In this document: in pieces, positions 31,179 to 43,438 of the stretch
Layout: every line of letters begins with the position of its first letter
Position numbering within the stretch: the first letter of the stretch is position 1
NCBI RefSeq assembly: GCF_026151205.1
Contig: NC_087072.1
Coordinates: forward strand, 11,074,169-11,138,168
DNA: 64,000 nucleotides
Origin: Bolinopsis microptera
Lineage: Eukaryota > Ctenophora > Tentaculata > Lobata > Bolinopsidae
Direction of reading: 5' to 3'
The notes under the pieces: generated by a model
Told to the model about the DNA's origin: nothing
The model's input: the letters and a program-made list of their open reading frames with translations, nothing else
Database searches by the model: none
Made by a program: the position numbers and the translations under genes

Positions 31179-31414
31179 TTCAAAATAAAATGATCATTAC
31201 AATAAACATTGTGTCGGATCATGTATAACCTATTTTAATCGCCACCCAGAGTTCAAGTTCTGCATGTGTGCAGTAAATGTACTTTTTTGGTCATGGTACC
31301 AGATATTGGATATGGAATGCGAAATTTATCAAAGCAAATCCGATCACAACGTCTTACGTCAACTTCAAGCGCCAAATTTTTAATTTGAAATTTAATTGAC
31401 AAATTATAGCACGT

Positions 31415-31495
31415 CTTACTGGGCGGCGCTCAGCCTGTCATTCCGCCGAATCTCTATTATGTTTATGAACATAATAGCCTGAGGTCCCCAGGTAG
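31415..31495 (-). mobile_element. 80-bp MITE family, copy 3, complete
   Basis: Best full-length copy: begins CTTACTGGGCGGCGCTCAG, holds the internal palindrome CTATTATGTTTATGAACATAATAG (given here in two parts: CTATTATGTT and AACATAATAG) and ends CTGAGGTCCCCAGGTAG. The ends are inverted repeats of the form CTTAC-TGGG. Confidence 0.9.
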
Positions 31496-32268
31496 AGCAC
31501 GTCGTGATCCCCTATCTCAACCCCCGTCCCCCATTATCATACGGGCGCAGTTTATATCTCCGCCAAAAGCACACTCCCCAAATTGCGCGCATTGCTGTAA
31601 CTTCTTTCAAACTTCATTGTTCATGAATCGAGGAAAATTATTTTGCAATGTATTCAGAGTCAATATTAATAATATATGCACTTATACAAATTACTTGAAA
31701 TACTTTTGAAAGAGAATAACAAGCTCAAAACGCTACTGACGTATTTCTCCATAAAAAGCACAATAGTGTGAAATGCTTTTGTCGAGGTGCCTATAGCTCA
31801 AAAGTGATCTTAAACGATTCCCCGTTTAATTTTGGTAGAAGAACGCCAACTTAGTGCACAACCAAAAAAGTTATAGACATATTTCATATATTCATTATAT
31901 ATTTCATATATATTTCATACGTATCAAATTGAATGTGCCTTTGGCGGAAATATAACGTGCGCCTTGTCATATAATACGTTGTATGACCCGCCGCACACTC
32001 GTGCGCGACGGGCCATACAACGTATTATGACGTATATAATATGACAATGTATAAGCCATTTAATTACATAACAAGTAATAACAAATAACAAGTTTTATTA
32101 TAGTTTACAGTTTTGTTACATTCGCGCCGCGCAAATAGCCAAAATGTCATCCTTAAAATTGCTTCAAAAATCGAGCGCGTATTATTATTCACGTTTTCAA
32201 AACATTGGCTTCTCACGATATTGCCAATTATTTTGTAGTACCCTCATTCACGTTCACAAGTCATATGG
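31496..32268. other. RUFY upstream region
   Basis: Sequence before the first recognised RUFY coding exon. It includes the imperfect palindrome at 31967-32030. An in-frame TAG at 32236-32238 lies upstream of the chosen start. No other gene seen. Confidence 0.5.
31967..32030. repeat. Imperfect palindrome of about 64 bp upstream of RUFY
   Basis: The left arm TCATATAATACGTTGTATG continues ACCCGCCGCAC. The right arm reads GCGCGACGGGCC then ATACAACGTATTATGA. The arms pair almost completely around a short GC-rich centre, unlike the surrounding AT-rich DNA. Confidence 0.88.
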
Positions 32269-35200
32269 ATGGACATGCAGAAGAATGTCGATGGATCAGA
32301 CGCAGACAAGTACTATATTATTGAGCAGAAGAATCTTGTGCAGCTCCTTAAACTTAGTATCAAGAATTTCATAGATTTTGCCTTATCGTTAACTTCTGGC
32401 TTGGAGGAGGAGGAAGGAAACCTTTATCAACTCTTCGTTGTATTAGAACAGGTATGTTAATTTATCTGTGTACTGCACTCTATGACTAAAGAGTCACATC
32501 GACAAAATAGTGAAAGCTTTACCTTGCCGGTATCCGGGGTAGATGTATTTGCTATTCTTGTAACCTTCGGATTCTTGACGCACGAGTCATCGTTTTTGGC
32601 GAAACTAAAATAGAACTTTGGTCCACGCTCAGTTATTTGATTAAACGACTTGTAGAATGAAACGTATACTTCCCAGATTTTGAAGCACGGCCTAAAAGAG
32701 AAGAATGGACTCTTCATCGCTAGAACAGACTTCTTCAACGTTATTCAGATAGTATCCAAAGATTTAGAATGGACCAAGGATTTGTTAGAGAGTATCACCA
32801 ATATGTCCTTTCTCAGGTAAGGATTTTAACCAGTTATAAAGAGTCATATATTATACTATTTTGTCATACAGTCCATCTTTCATATTTTATCGTAAATCGT
32901 AAATTAATATTTAACAATGCAATTGTTTCAGGACCTTCACAGGTCGGGGAAGGGCATTTTTGAGACTGACAATGATGCAAAAAAAGACGCACATAATGTT
33001 TGCAGAGATTTCAAACAACCTTGATAAAGTACGGTATGTCCATTCAATCAGCTGAATACCTTTCCAATGTCTTTATCTTGTTTATAGGCAAAAATGAACC
33101 ACAACAACAAGAATCAGATTATAGATTTAAAGGTTCATTCAGACTTCAGTAACATTTAAATACCATAACAGGGCACTATATCATCCTCACGCTCTTCTGC
33201 TGGCTGAAGAAGCTCACATAATATCTGGTCTTCTTGTTGGTTTAAATGTGATAGACTGTAATCTCTGTTTGAGAGATAGAGATCTCGACAGTCTTCCTCA
33301 GGTTAGATTGCTCACAATACTGTTCGCTTCCAATAATAACTTGTGCTAGAACCAACCTGGACACTTCGGTCGAAAAGGAAGTATTCACTCTTATAAAAAC
33401 TAAAATCAAGTAACAAAACATGGGTTAGTCATCCCATTATTTGCTTTGGCTCTTGATTCGCTTGTTTTATCAGATTTAATGATCCCCTAAAATGTATAAC
33501 AGGTAGTACAACTGTCCCGGTATCTGAAAGATGGTAACTATCTGGACACCCCAACACCTCCACCCTCCCCTCTACTTGACACTCACAAGCAGGATTATCA
33601 GAATATTCTAGAGCAAAAGAGTTACGTCGAGGAAATCAATGAGAAACTCAGGTCAGTCGAATTTTTTCCTTTTCACCCTTTTGAAAAAAGGCAATAGTGA
33701 AAGGTTACAAATGGACGTTTTTGCAGAAAAACGTGGATTTTGGAGATAGCGGTAGGTGGGTCAAATATATGTCGTGTTCCTTACTTGCTTGCTTCCGTTC
33801 GTTACCATGTCAACTTGCCGCGCGCACGCGCACGGGGATTGCTTGCGGAGATGTGGTGTATAGCTAGTCTGTGGTCAATGAATGCGCGGCACGAGCGTAT
33901 TTTAATGTATACTAGTAATGTATAGTATTTTGTAATAAGCCCAACTTGAATGTGGCACGCGTAGTCTATACTGATGTTTCAATATTATTATTATAAGGTG
34001 AGCTGATTAGAGCTTATATTAATAGTTATAGTGAAATGGAAATCTAGCGTCCGCCAAAACGAAACAACGGTGAACGGGCGCAATTCTTGTTACGGCTTAC
34101 AATATGCAGCAACTTAAATAAATTAGGATTGATTACAAATATTGTGCATAAGTTTTTGCTTACACTCGTTCGGCGATTAGCCCAAATTTACCTGATTACT
34201 TCGTCAAGAATCCTAATGAACCAGGATTTTATTATAAAAACTTCTAGCCCTTAGTATATACTGAATACCGCATTACATAGGATGGATTTTCTTGTGGTCG
34301 ATAAGAAGAGCAAGATGTTTCAGCAGGATAACGACATGCTCATGAAAGAGGTAGTTTGATTTTTCAGCTATTCTGTTGTTTGAACTTGAAAGTTGACACC
34401 ACAATGTATTGATAAATATTGTACGTTGAACTGTATTATGTACACAGATAAAGATGGAATTGTAATATGAGAGGTATGGAACTTGCAGCTGAATAATTCA
34501 TATCACATACAGACTATGTGACCTCCAGCGGTGATTATTAATGTCGCAACCCCCAGGTTCAAAATATGAAGTCAAGAATCGAGGAGCTAACTTCTGAGCG
34601 AGATTGTATGAGACAGAAAATGGATACAAGTGAAAATACTTATCAAAGAAGAATGGAGGTAAGTTATCATTCAAAATACTTAAAACATTGGATTAAATGT
34701 ATTAGCTTGCTTGCTGTTAACTCTATCCATTATTATAGATTTTAACGATATGTAAATTAATCAAACAATGAATAATATAATATAAATAACAGTGTCTCGT
34801 TGTCAGGTAGAAAAGGCTGACATTGCTGTAGAGCGAGAAACATACGAAGCCTCAAGACAGGGTCTGAATGAGCTTTACTTGCTTGCAAAGGAGGAGTTAG
34901 TGAAAACTAACAACAAGGTCACTGATTTAGAGAGAGATATTGAAATAGAGAGACGCATCAAGGTCAGTCTTTAAAGTTGTTCAGTCTGACTTTGGTACTT
35001 TAATCTTTTCTTGTACTTTTAATATTCAAAATGTTTTTCCAACTTTTTGATTTGATATTTCAAACTTTAGAGTGATTTGGAGAAGGCTAATGGGTTGTTA
35101 GACAAGGAGTTGTTAGATAAGGAGGACACGATAGAGGCACTGCGTAAACAGTGCTCTGATGTTAAGAAACTTAACCTCAGTATGCTTAATAAAGTTCAGG

Positions 35201-36288
35201 TATGATACATGTCAAGCTCTGTTGTATTGAACTACTAACATGAAACTTCATGCTCCATAATATTTATTCTCTATACTTAAACTCTTCTCTTAATTTAACC
35301 AATTTGCACAGTACACTACCTTAAATTTCCAAGTTAGATTCCTACTCTCTCAGGAATCAGACAAGAAGTTGGCAGAAAGGAATGTTTCACTGAAGGACAT
35401 GGAGTCGCGAACCCACCAGTCCTCGTCGGAGATGACTGATCTTGTTAACAGGTATATTCCGCGAAGTGTTCATCAGAAGGTTCCAGCCCACATCTATCAT
35501 TTAGTTACGATCACGTATTTATCTTGCTTGGACATGTGTAATTCAATAAGTCGTAAGTTTCCTTCTCTGTTATTTCAGAATAAATTTGCTGAAAAAACAC
35601 GAAAAATTATAGAAATCTAATTTGATTTATTCACTCATAGCCATGGCATATAATGTCCCTGTTATAATATAAGTTCGAACTTCAAAAACGCTGTTCTAGC
35701 ATTCGGTAATTTAATTTTTCAATGGTTTGAATTATCATTGCTCTTTAGAACCAAGGAACTAGATATAGAAAATCAAGATCTCAAGAAAGAGCTTGACGAT
35801 TACAAAAAGAAGTGCTACGAGATGGAAACGACATTGTAAGTTGCTATTCATTTACAGCCTTTTGCTGTTGTATCAAGTCAACTCATGTCGTAGCCCACAT
35901 CCAGAAAGACGGCAGATTGGCAGATAATTTGCGAGGAAACTTTGGATTTTGGAGGAATTTTTTTGCCAAAGAGGAAATGTATAGAAGACCTGACCTTTTT
36001 TAGGGTACAGGTAAAGTTTTAGGGGGGGAGGGGGTTACATTGAACTGTGAGGAAATTTAAAACTTTCTGGATGCGGGACTCATAGACAAATGATCTATAC
36101 ATAATAAACATATATTTATATGTATAAGACATTATAAATAATTAACATCCAAGTTCTCTTTACCTTAAAATATTACCGTTCACGATACGATGTTGCTTTG
36201 TAAAGTAGCCATTATTATGACGTGACCGCTATTGTCCTGTTTTAAACTGTTAGTTATCTTCTGAACAGCTACACACAGCTACACACAG

Positions 36289-36324
<36 letters not shown>

Positions 36325-37292
36325 CTGAACCCTAACAAAAGGTTGCACACTACAGGGATACAGCAGTTACGGGGTGCAGTGTTGAGAAGGAATGGAGGGA
36401 GAACCTCCAGAAACAAAATGTAACAAACAGGGAGGATATAGCGAGATTGCGTACGGAGGTGACCCACGTGACCGAGTTGAAGAGTGCTCTGAAACAGTTA
36501 CAGAGGGAAAATGATGATCTGAGACGCAGCTGTTCTGAACAGGAACAGGTCAGTGAGCTTGCTTGGTTACGTTGTTATCTCATAGTAATAGGGCCAGGAA
36601 TTGAACGGTCATTTATTCTTCGAGAATGTGACTTGAAGTTGAAAAGGAATTAATGGGAAACACGGTACATTGTAAGTCGTAAGATCAGATGAATTAATAT
36701 TCAGTGAGTAATTTATATCATTACGTAGGCGCTGGTAGAATTAGGAGACCACCTAAGCAAATCGAAAGTTAAAGCGGAAGAACTTAAACACGATGTTGAG
36801 ATGACTAAAGAGAACAAATGGGTGTCTGACAAAGAACAAGTCAGCTGTCAGCAGTGCAAGAAAAACTTCAGCGTTTCTAGGCGACGGGTAAGATACAATA
36901 TTATATTATGTAGATTATGTTTGTATACTAAGATTTACCTTAAAATAGTGAACAAGAAAATCTAGCAAGATCTTCTGTATCATTTATCAACACTCAGAAT
37001 TTCAGACTTTCTCAATCCCAAATATTTCACAGGCCACCAGCCACCTATTGGTATCCGAGAATTGTGTCTTTTAAATTTAATCTAAAAAGATTTGATAATA
37101 AATTGAGGTATATTAACCACGTCTCACTCTAACTTGAGAATCTCACAGCACCACTGTCGTAACTGTGGAGGTATATTCTGTCACCAGTGTTCTGACAACA
37201 CCATGCCCCTCCCCTCCTCCTCCCGTCCTCTCAGAGTCTGTGACAGTTGTGCGGATCTGCTGTTACAACGCAGCGTCGTCCTCGCCACTTAG
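32269..37292 (+). CDS. RUFY: RUN and FYVE domain protein (RUFY1/2 type), 14 exons, 613 aa
   Basis: Endosomal effector: the RUN domain binds small GTPases and the FYVE finger binds phosphatidylinositol 3-phosphate. Exons: 32269-32451, 32677-32816, 32932-33033, 33172-33301, 33503-33651, 34281-34350, 34557-34658, 34807-34962, 35071-35199, 35354-35451, 35749-35835, 36356-36548, 36729-36887, 37149-37292; 1842 nt, all in phase. RUN signatures: [63 protein letters not shown]. The central part is coiled coil ([15 protein letters not shown]). [28 protein letters not shown] and RVCDSC, so all zinc ligands and the basic patch are kept. The ATG chosen is the first after an in-frame stop at 32236; a further 5' exon cannot be excluded. 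The 3' exons are duplicated downstream. Confidence 0.93.
36267..36322. repeat. AGCTACACAC and (AC)n microsatellite before RUFY exon 12
   Basis: Three AGCTACACAC units followed by an uninterrupted AC run, ending about 33 bp before exon 12. Confidence 0.95.
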
Positions 37293-38243
37293 ACAAATGC
37301 TTGTTAGAATTAGGCTACAGGGTTTAATGTGCAGTGTTTGTATTATCTTCAGGGAACAGTTGGATGGTTTGCTTGTGAGAAAATAGTATAGGATTTCTTG
37401 TTGAAGGACGAAGCTTCAAGCTGCCAGTTTCTTGAGATTTTGAAAGTGTGAAGATGGTTTGTTAATTTTGATTAACATAAATCTGGGTCGAGCGCTGTTT
37501 ACAATAGAATATGTAATGTTGTGTGTTGCTCTGGTTACAATAGAATATGTAATGTGTTGCAGCTGGTATTGTACACTTGATTTACTGATATTTTTACTTT
37601 TCAATTTTAATTATTTTTGGGGTTGATTTTCCTAAATCTAAACGTATTAACTGTGTTAAATGATTAATGCGTGGCGTGTTGTGTTTATGCTATCCATCCA
37701 TGCATAGCTTAAATCAATCTTGTGTTTTATAAGAAAGTAGAAATAATAACTGGGCACATTGTTTTCTTACCTAACTATGCAGTATGCATTTAGTAGACGT
37801 GCATTAATAAAAATACCACAATTTGTTGTAAAATTTACCATATTAGTTATTAGGGTCTTAGTATATATTGTATAACCTTTATTTGTTACGTAGCATAATT
37901 TAGGTTAAGCAGTACACAACTTGTATCAATTAAATGTTTCACTTTGTAAACTGGTACTGAACTAAAGAAGAGTTAAATTAATGACTTTTGATTTTGTATA
38001 TATAGTGTTTTGATGTGGAATTGTCAAATATACAGTATATAGATTGTTTTGAATGTCTGAACTCACTTTACTCATAGATTGGAATTTTGATCAGAATAAT
38101 TCCGAACATAATTTGATCGATTATGTTGAAGTAATATATAATAAGTTAATGTTATAGTTGGAATGGTTGATATAAATTGGGATATTCCATAATAGTATGA
38201 TCAGTCAATGTCTGTCGCTTAATGATAATTAGTTTTATATAGC
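37293..38243. other. Spacer between RUFY and its partial duplicate
   Basis: AT-rich, with the RUFY 3' UTR. ORF-free. A 17-bp phrase ACAATAGAATATGTAAT occurs twice at about 37500-37555. Confidence 0.5.
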
Positions 38244-39937
38244 ATGCAAGGTGTATTCGACCTGGACGTGATAGGTAAAGAGGATCTAGTCAGCGCAAAC
38301 AGCAAAATAACTGAGCTGCAGAAAAATGTTGAGGCAGAAAGAAAGATAAGGGTTAGAAAAATGTCATGTCAACGAGATCAGATGACCAATACCATCGTAA
38401 AATGTAAATAGTTGCTTGGTGTGGTTGATTTTGTTTGAAGAAATTTCGTCAGATTTTCGATAAAAGAATAAAGATTAACATCTTCAAATCACAGTTTTTT
38501 TAAATTCATCGTTTTTTGTGAATGGTTGACTGATTTACTAATTATAATTATTGTTTTTAATTTCAGATTGATGTGGAAACAACGAACAGTTCACTAGTCT
38601 TCAAGTTAGTATGTCGTAAAAATAACAGCTCTTCTTATCCCGTAAGTTATCTAAGTTACCCAAGTTAAGTGTTTGCACAATAACTGGTTTGACGGTATAT
38701 TCGCCGCCATTCCTTCCTGTAGCGATCAACCAAATCCTCGAATCAACGTCGCGTGTCAAAAAATATAGCTCACCTCCCCCAATAATAATATGAAAATATC
38801 TCGACTGTTTAATGATCAAATTTTAATGGCTCATATTATCTCTAAGGACTGAAGAGTTGGTATTTGAGAACGAGAATTTGAAGGAGGAGCTAGAAGAAAA
38901 CAAAAGCAAATGCCAAGAAACTTACAGTTACTTGTAAGTGCATCTATTTTAGATAATTTCCTTGTTATTCATAAACTTACATGTATAGACTATATAATGT
39001 AGTTCGTATAAACAGGAAAAAGGCGACATTTTACGTTGTTCTCTTGTCTGACAAGGTCACAGGGATTAATATATTGAATTTTACTCGACAGGGAGGAGAT
39101 AGCGAGGTTGCGTGCAGAGGTGAGTGCTATGAAACAGTTACAGAGGGAAAATTATGATCTGCGACGCAAGTGTTCTGAACAGGAACAGGTCAGGGTCGGG
39201 AGCGTCAATTATTTTCCGAGATTGTAAATTGAAAAAGAGTTCACCGGACTGCATTTATTTAAATTAGGAGCACTTAAATGAAAAACATGGTATATTGTAA
39301 GATCAGATGAATTCATATTCACGATAGATCCAGTAATTAATATCATTACTTAGGCGCTGGTAGAATTAGGAGACCACCTAAGCAAATCGAAAGTTAAAGC
39401 GGAAGAACTTAAACACCATGTTGAGATGACTATAGAGAACAAATGGGTGTCTGACAAAGATCAAGTCAGCTGTCAGCAGTGCCATGAAAACTTCAGTGTT
39501 TCTAGGCGACGGGTAAGTACAATTTAATATTATGTAGATTATGTTTGTATACTAAGATTTACCTTAAAATAGCGAACAAGAAAATCTAGCAAGATCTTCT
39601 GTATCATTTATCAACACTCAGAATTTCAGACTTTCTCAATCTCAAATATTTCACAGGCCACCAGCCACCTATTGGTATCCGAGAATTGTGTCTTTTAAAT
39701 TTAATCTAAAAAGATTAGATAATAAATTGAGGTATATTAACCACGTCTGACTCTAACTTGAGAATCTCACAGCACCACTGTCGTAACTGTGGAGGTATAT
39801 TCTGTCACCAGTGTTCTGACAACACCATGCCCCTCCCCTCCTCCTCCCGTCCTCTCAGAGTCTGTGACAATTGTGCGGATCTGCTGTTACAACGCAGCGT
39901 CGTCCTCGCCACTTATGTGGTTTTGCCAATACCATGA
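38244..39937 (+). CDS. Partial tandem duplicate of RUFY: coiled coil plus FYVE, no RUN domain, 217 aa
   Basis: Exons 38244-38351, 38567-38604, 38847-38933, 39092-39188, 39354-39512, 39773-39937 read through in one frame (654 nt). They correspond to RUFY exons 8, 9 (shortened), 11, 12 (shortened), 13 and 14. The first exons have diverged ([16 protein letters not shown] against [16 protein letters not shown]), whereas exons 13-14 and their shared intron are nearly identical, so the parts differ in age or the end was homogenised by gene conversion. All FYVE cysteines remain. The stop codon of the first copy is changed, adding about seven residues. ATG at 38244 follows a possible acceptor (ATATAG), so this may be a separate gene or an alternative 3' module spliced from RUFY. 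Confidence 0.72.
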
Positions 39938-41270
39938 CTAGGCTACAGGGTTAGATGTGCCTGTGTAAATTAAATGTTTCACTTTGTAAACTGGTACTGG
40001 AGTCTGGACTAAAGAAGAGCTTGAGTAACGACTTTTGATTTTGTATATTATAGTTTCTTGGTGTGGAATTGTGAAATATACAGCAATATACAGCATATAT
40101 ACAGCATCCCACATCCAGAAAGCTCGCGAATTTTCGACTTTTGCAATGTCGGCTAGTACGGCGAGTAGAGCAAGACAGTTCTTAAGCATTTGAAGCTATG
40201 AAAATTCTTTGACGATTTCGCCCACGCAGAAGACCTACAAGCAATTTGGCAATAGAGATCATTTTCAAACACAGTTTCAAGAACGATTCAAAGAACTGTT
40301 AGTTTTTTCCTCTTCGATTCGTCAACAATTTTGGATTGTTTTTTGAAAATTTCCTCTTTACTCCAGATTATCTGCCGATCTGCTATGTTTCTGGATGTGG
40401 GTAGTACAGCATATAGATTGGTTTAACAGTTTGAATTCGCTTGGGCTTTATTTCGATTGCATGTATTCTGGATTTAATTCTATTGTTAATGTTGTTAGGA
40501 CTAACTTTAGAATGACCATGTTTAAGTGTGAAAAAGCTTCCTAGTTCATGCAACGAACAGAGTGAATAAAAATGAATATTCTCCTGAAATTGCCTGGATT
40601 GAGCGAGCATGGGCAGTAATGGCGTTTGTGAACATGCTGGAGCCACCATTTCGAGAATCCAGCTCAAGCCAGGCAATTTCAGAAAAACATTAATTCATGT
40701 TCATTCTGTTCATTGCATAAACCGGGAAGCGTTTTCGCACCTCTAGATGGCCAATAACGTTAGTCCTGTTATCTAAGTTCAGCCTACAAACAATTTACAC
40801 CTAAAATCCTGTCAAATCTCCTGTATCAATTTGTACCCAAAACTCCGATTTATGTTATGAATTGGATTGCGCGAAAACTTTGAAATTGTTGCAACCCAAA
40901 GTTGTTATCTCCAAAGTGCGCGCGACCGACTCCCCAGTACATAATATGTACAGTGTACAATGTTTTCATTCTTCACATCATGTGCATTGGCCATTGTGCA
41001 ACTGATTTTGTTCTGAAATCGGACTAACTACTGCCGTGCTCGTTTCGATCCAAGACCCGACATTTGAGCTTGTTTAGATACACATTATTTAATCGTATAA
41101 TTTCGTTATGTCACAAATTAGCTGAAATTTTCCACCTACCTTGTTTACATCAATCATGACTCAGGAATCAGGATGTCTTTTAGTGTGTTCATTGTTATTA
41201 ACCAGTGTTACTGATAACTGAATTTATAAAATGTTTGATTTCTTAATTTATTACTTTAATAAGAAGGGAC
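39938..41270. other. Intergenic, contains a fold-back element
   Basis: No gene seen. A short stretch after 39965 resembles the RUFY 3' flank (AATTAAATGTTTCACTTTG at about 37927), so the duplication extends past the stop codon. A fold-back element lies at 40497-40767. Confidence 0.55.
40497..40767. repeat. Fold-back element, arms about 105 bp
   Basis: Left arm 40497-40603 and right arm 40663-40767 are imperfect reverse complements, about 80% by eye, with a loop of about 59 bp. Matching blocks include AGGACTAAC at the outer ends, AAAAAGCTTCC with AAAACGCTTCC, and CTGAAATTGCCTGG at the inner ends. Confidence 0.85.
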
Positions 41271-42399
41271 ATGGATACTTCGGTGGAAGCAAGCGATGTC
41301 TCTCTATCTGATTTTTCTGAAAGCAGGAAAGGTTAGTTACCCGCATTCATGTTCTGCAAAATCGAACTTTAAACACCTTAAAGGCTTAAAGGAATAATAT
41401 TAATATAATGTTCATATTGAGCGATTTTAGTACTAAGAGGTTAGATCTAAAAGACAAAGTAGCACTCAAACTGAATGATATATGTGTAAATAGTTCACTC
41501 CTTCGTTTGTTTGCATACTTTAAAGAACGTAACTATGTTTCAGGGACGAAAAAAAGAAAGCGGAAAATAGCACCCCTAAAATTTGAGGAGGATCCACTAG
41601 ACGCTACATTTTACAGTCCTGACCGCCCCCGAGCAGTTCCTAATCCAATTGGTGCGCCGGCTGTTGAAGTTCTGGGACAAACTAACTCCTGGGTAATATA
41701 GTATAGTAAACTAGGCTCTCCTTCACTTCAAACACTGGGGGGGGGGGGGGGGGGGGGGCTCTCTCTTTCACTTTAAACTAGAGGGGGCTCTCATTCACTT
41801 TAAACTAGGGGGGGGGGGGGGGGGGGGGGGGGCTCTCCTACACTTTAAACTAGGGGGGAGGCCGGGGGCTCTCCTTCGCTTTAAACTAGGGGGGGGGGGG
41901 GGGGGGGGGGGGGGGCTCTCCTTCACTTTAAGGGGGCCGGGGGGGGGGGGGTCTTCATCAAAATTCTCTCGAAATTGACTTTATAGTTGTTTCTGATAGA
42001 GAGGAGTGATATCTATCAGCTGTTTTTGAATTTTGAGATAGGCCTTAGAACATTTTTTATTCGATTTTGAAAATCTTGGACCTGAAAAAATCGTCAAAAA
42101 ACGAGGTCCAAGATTTTCAAAATCGAATAAAAAATGTTCTAAGGCCTATCTCAAAATTCTGGCCCGACAATCTCTTCTAAATGGTCCTTAGAACATATCC
42201 TGAAATTTTCAGGGTGATTGCTCAAACAATGTAGGAGAAGATAGATTTTAAGACTCGATTTTCAGGGCGCGCGATTCAAAATCAATATTTTTCCATGGGA
42301 CCAAAAACAGCTGATAGATATCACTCCCCTCTATCGGAAACAACTATAAAGTCAATTTCGAGAGAATTTTGCTGAATACCCCCCCGGCCCCCTTAAACT

Positions 42400-42430
<31 letters not shown>

Positions 42431-43438
42431 CTCTCCTTCACTTTAAACTAGGGGGGGGGGGGGGGGGGGCTCTCCTTCACTTTAAACTAGGCTCTGCTTT
42501 TAAGATGACGTCAGCATTTACCTAAGAATAATCTAATTATTACACCGTCACATGATTTTATCTTAGTATTCTTTACTTTTCCCGTCTTATCAACTGACTG
42601 ATTTCAGATTTTACTAGACGAGTTTGGACGACCAAGTGCATCCCGACAGTTGCCTCGGAGACGGCCTCCATCATCACGTGGTCGTGATGACGTCATAACA
42701 TGCAGCAGATCAGACTGCGCGCATCCCTTGCACGTGCATAGTAGAGTCGTGGCTAAGATACCCATCAATATCAGTGATAATGATTCAGACTTATTAATTT
42801 CCATTGATGATGATCAATCCAATATGGTTACTTTTCATACAAATTCGCCCTCTAGTTACTCGTTAATCGAGAGAAAAACTGAAATTTTAAACACTTCTAC
42901 CTTGAAGGACTCAGATAGTGGCATTGGTAAAACTCAGAAAAGAGATTCCATTTCTGGGATGTCTCCAGATCATCAAGCAATCGAACTTTTGAATAACGCT
43001 ACTGAGGATATGATAGGTTGTACAACTCCTGTCATCAAATCACCGGACCCAGATAAAATTATTCAGAACTTAGAAACAAGTTATTCATTAACCCCCATTT
43101 TAAATTCACCTTCATTTCAAAAGGTCGGCTTCTCTCAATGCAAACCCGGCAAGACTGTGAAAAGGACTCGACAAATAGAGGTCACGGAATCCTGTCCTGA
43201 CCCGGTCTATGCGGAAAAGGAAAACCTGCGGAGACGTGTTGTTTTTGAGAGTCCCCGGACACCTATGAGGGTTGGATTAGTTAATAAACTCCCGGTGAAT
43301 GCTATGGAAACGCCTGAAAATAAACCGGGAGAAATTCTCGTGGAGGACACTCCAGAACACTTAGTTGGCCTGAGGATGGTTACTCGTAGACTTCGGAGAG
43401 TTTTAAAACAAACTGTTCCTGATTCTTTGAACTTTTAG
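41271..43438 (+). CDS. RHNO1: Probable RHNO1 (RHINO, 9-1-1 interacting) homologue, 3 exons, 346 aa
   Basis: Exons 41271-41331, 41544-41692, 42608-43438; 1041 nt in phase. The protein is mostly disordered and basic, with no folded domain. Three short motifs occur in the order seen in vertebrate RHNO1: a TNSW segment near residues 66-69, VVFESP near 281 (the vertebrate motif is LTFESP, part of the region contacting RAD9-HUS1-RAD1), and EILVEDTPEHLVGLRMVTRR near 313-332 (vertebrate VLVKDTPEDKYGIKVTWRRR). RHNO1 helps the 9-1-1 clamp activate ATR after replication stress. The match rests on short motifs recalled from memory, so the identification is moderate. The gene ends tail-to-tail with the tetraspanin. 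Intron 2 contains poly-G arrays and a large palindrome. Confidence 0.62.
41736..42480. repeat. Poly-G tracts with CTCTCCTTCACTTTAAACTA units, RHNO1 intron 2
   Basis: Runs of about 15-35 consecutive G alternate with 20-bp spacers of the form CTCTCCTTCACTTTAAACTA, before and after the palindrome at 41931-42392. Exact run lengths may be assembly-limited. Confidence 0.95.
41931..42392. repeat. Nested inverted repeat with a 56-bp perfect inner palindrome
   Basis: Outer arms 41931-42027 and 42301-42392 pair from the poly-G/poly-C ends through CAAAATTCTCTCGAAATTGA to ATCTATCAGCTG with only a few mismatches. Inner arms 42028-42083 and 42104-42159 (outer ends GAATTTTGAGATAGGCC) are exact reverse complements over 56 bp with a 20-bp loop. 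The stretch 42160-42300 is unpaired and repeats CCTTAGAACAT from the arm. Confidence 0.93.
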
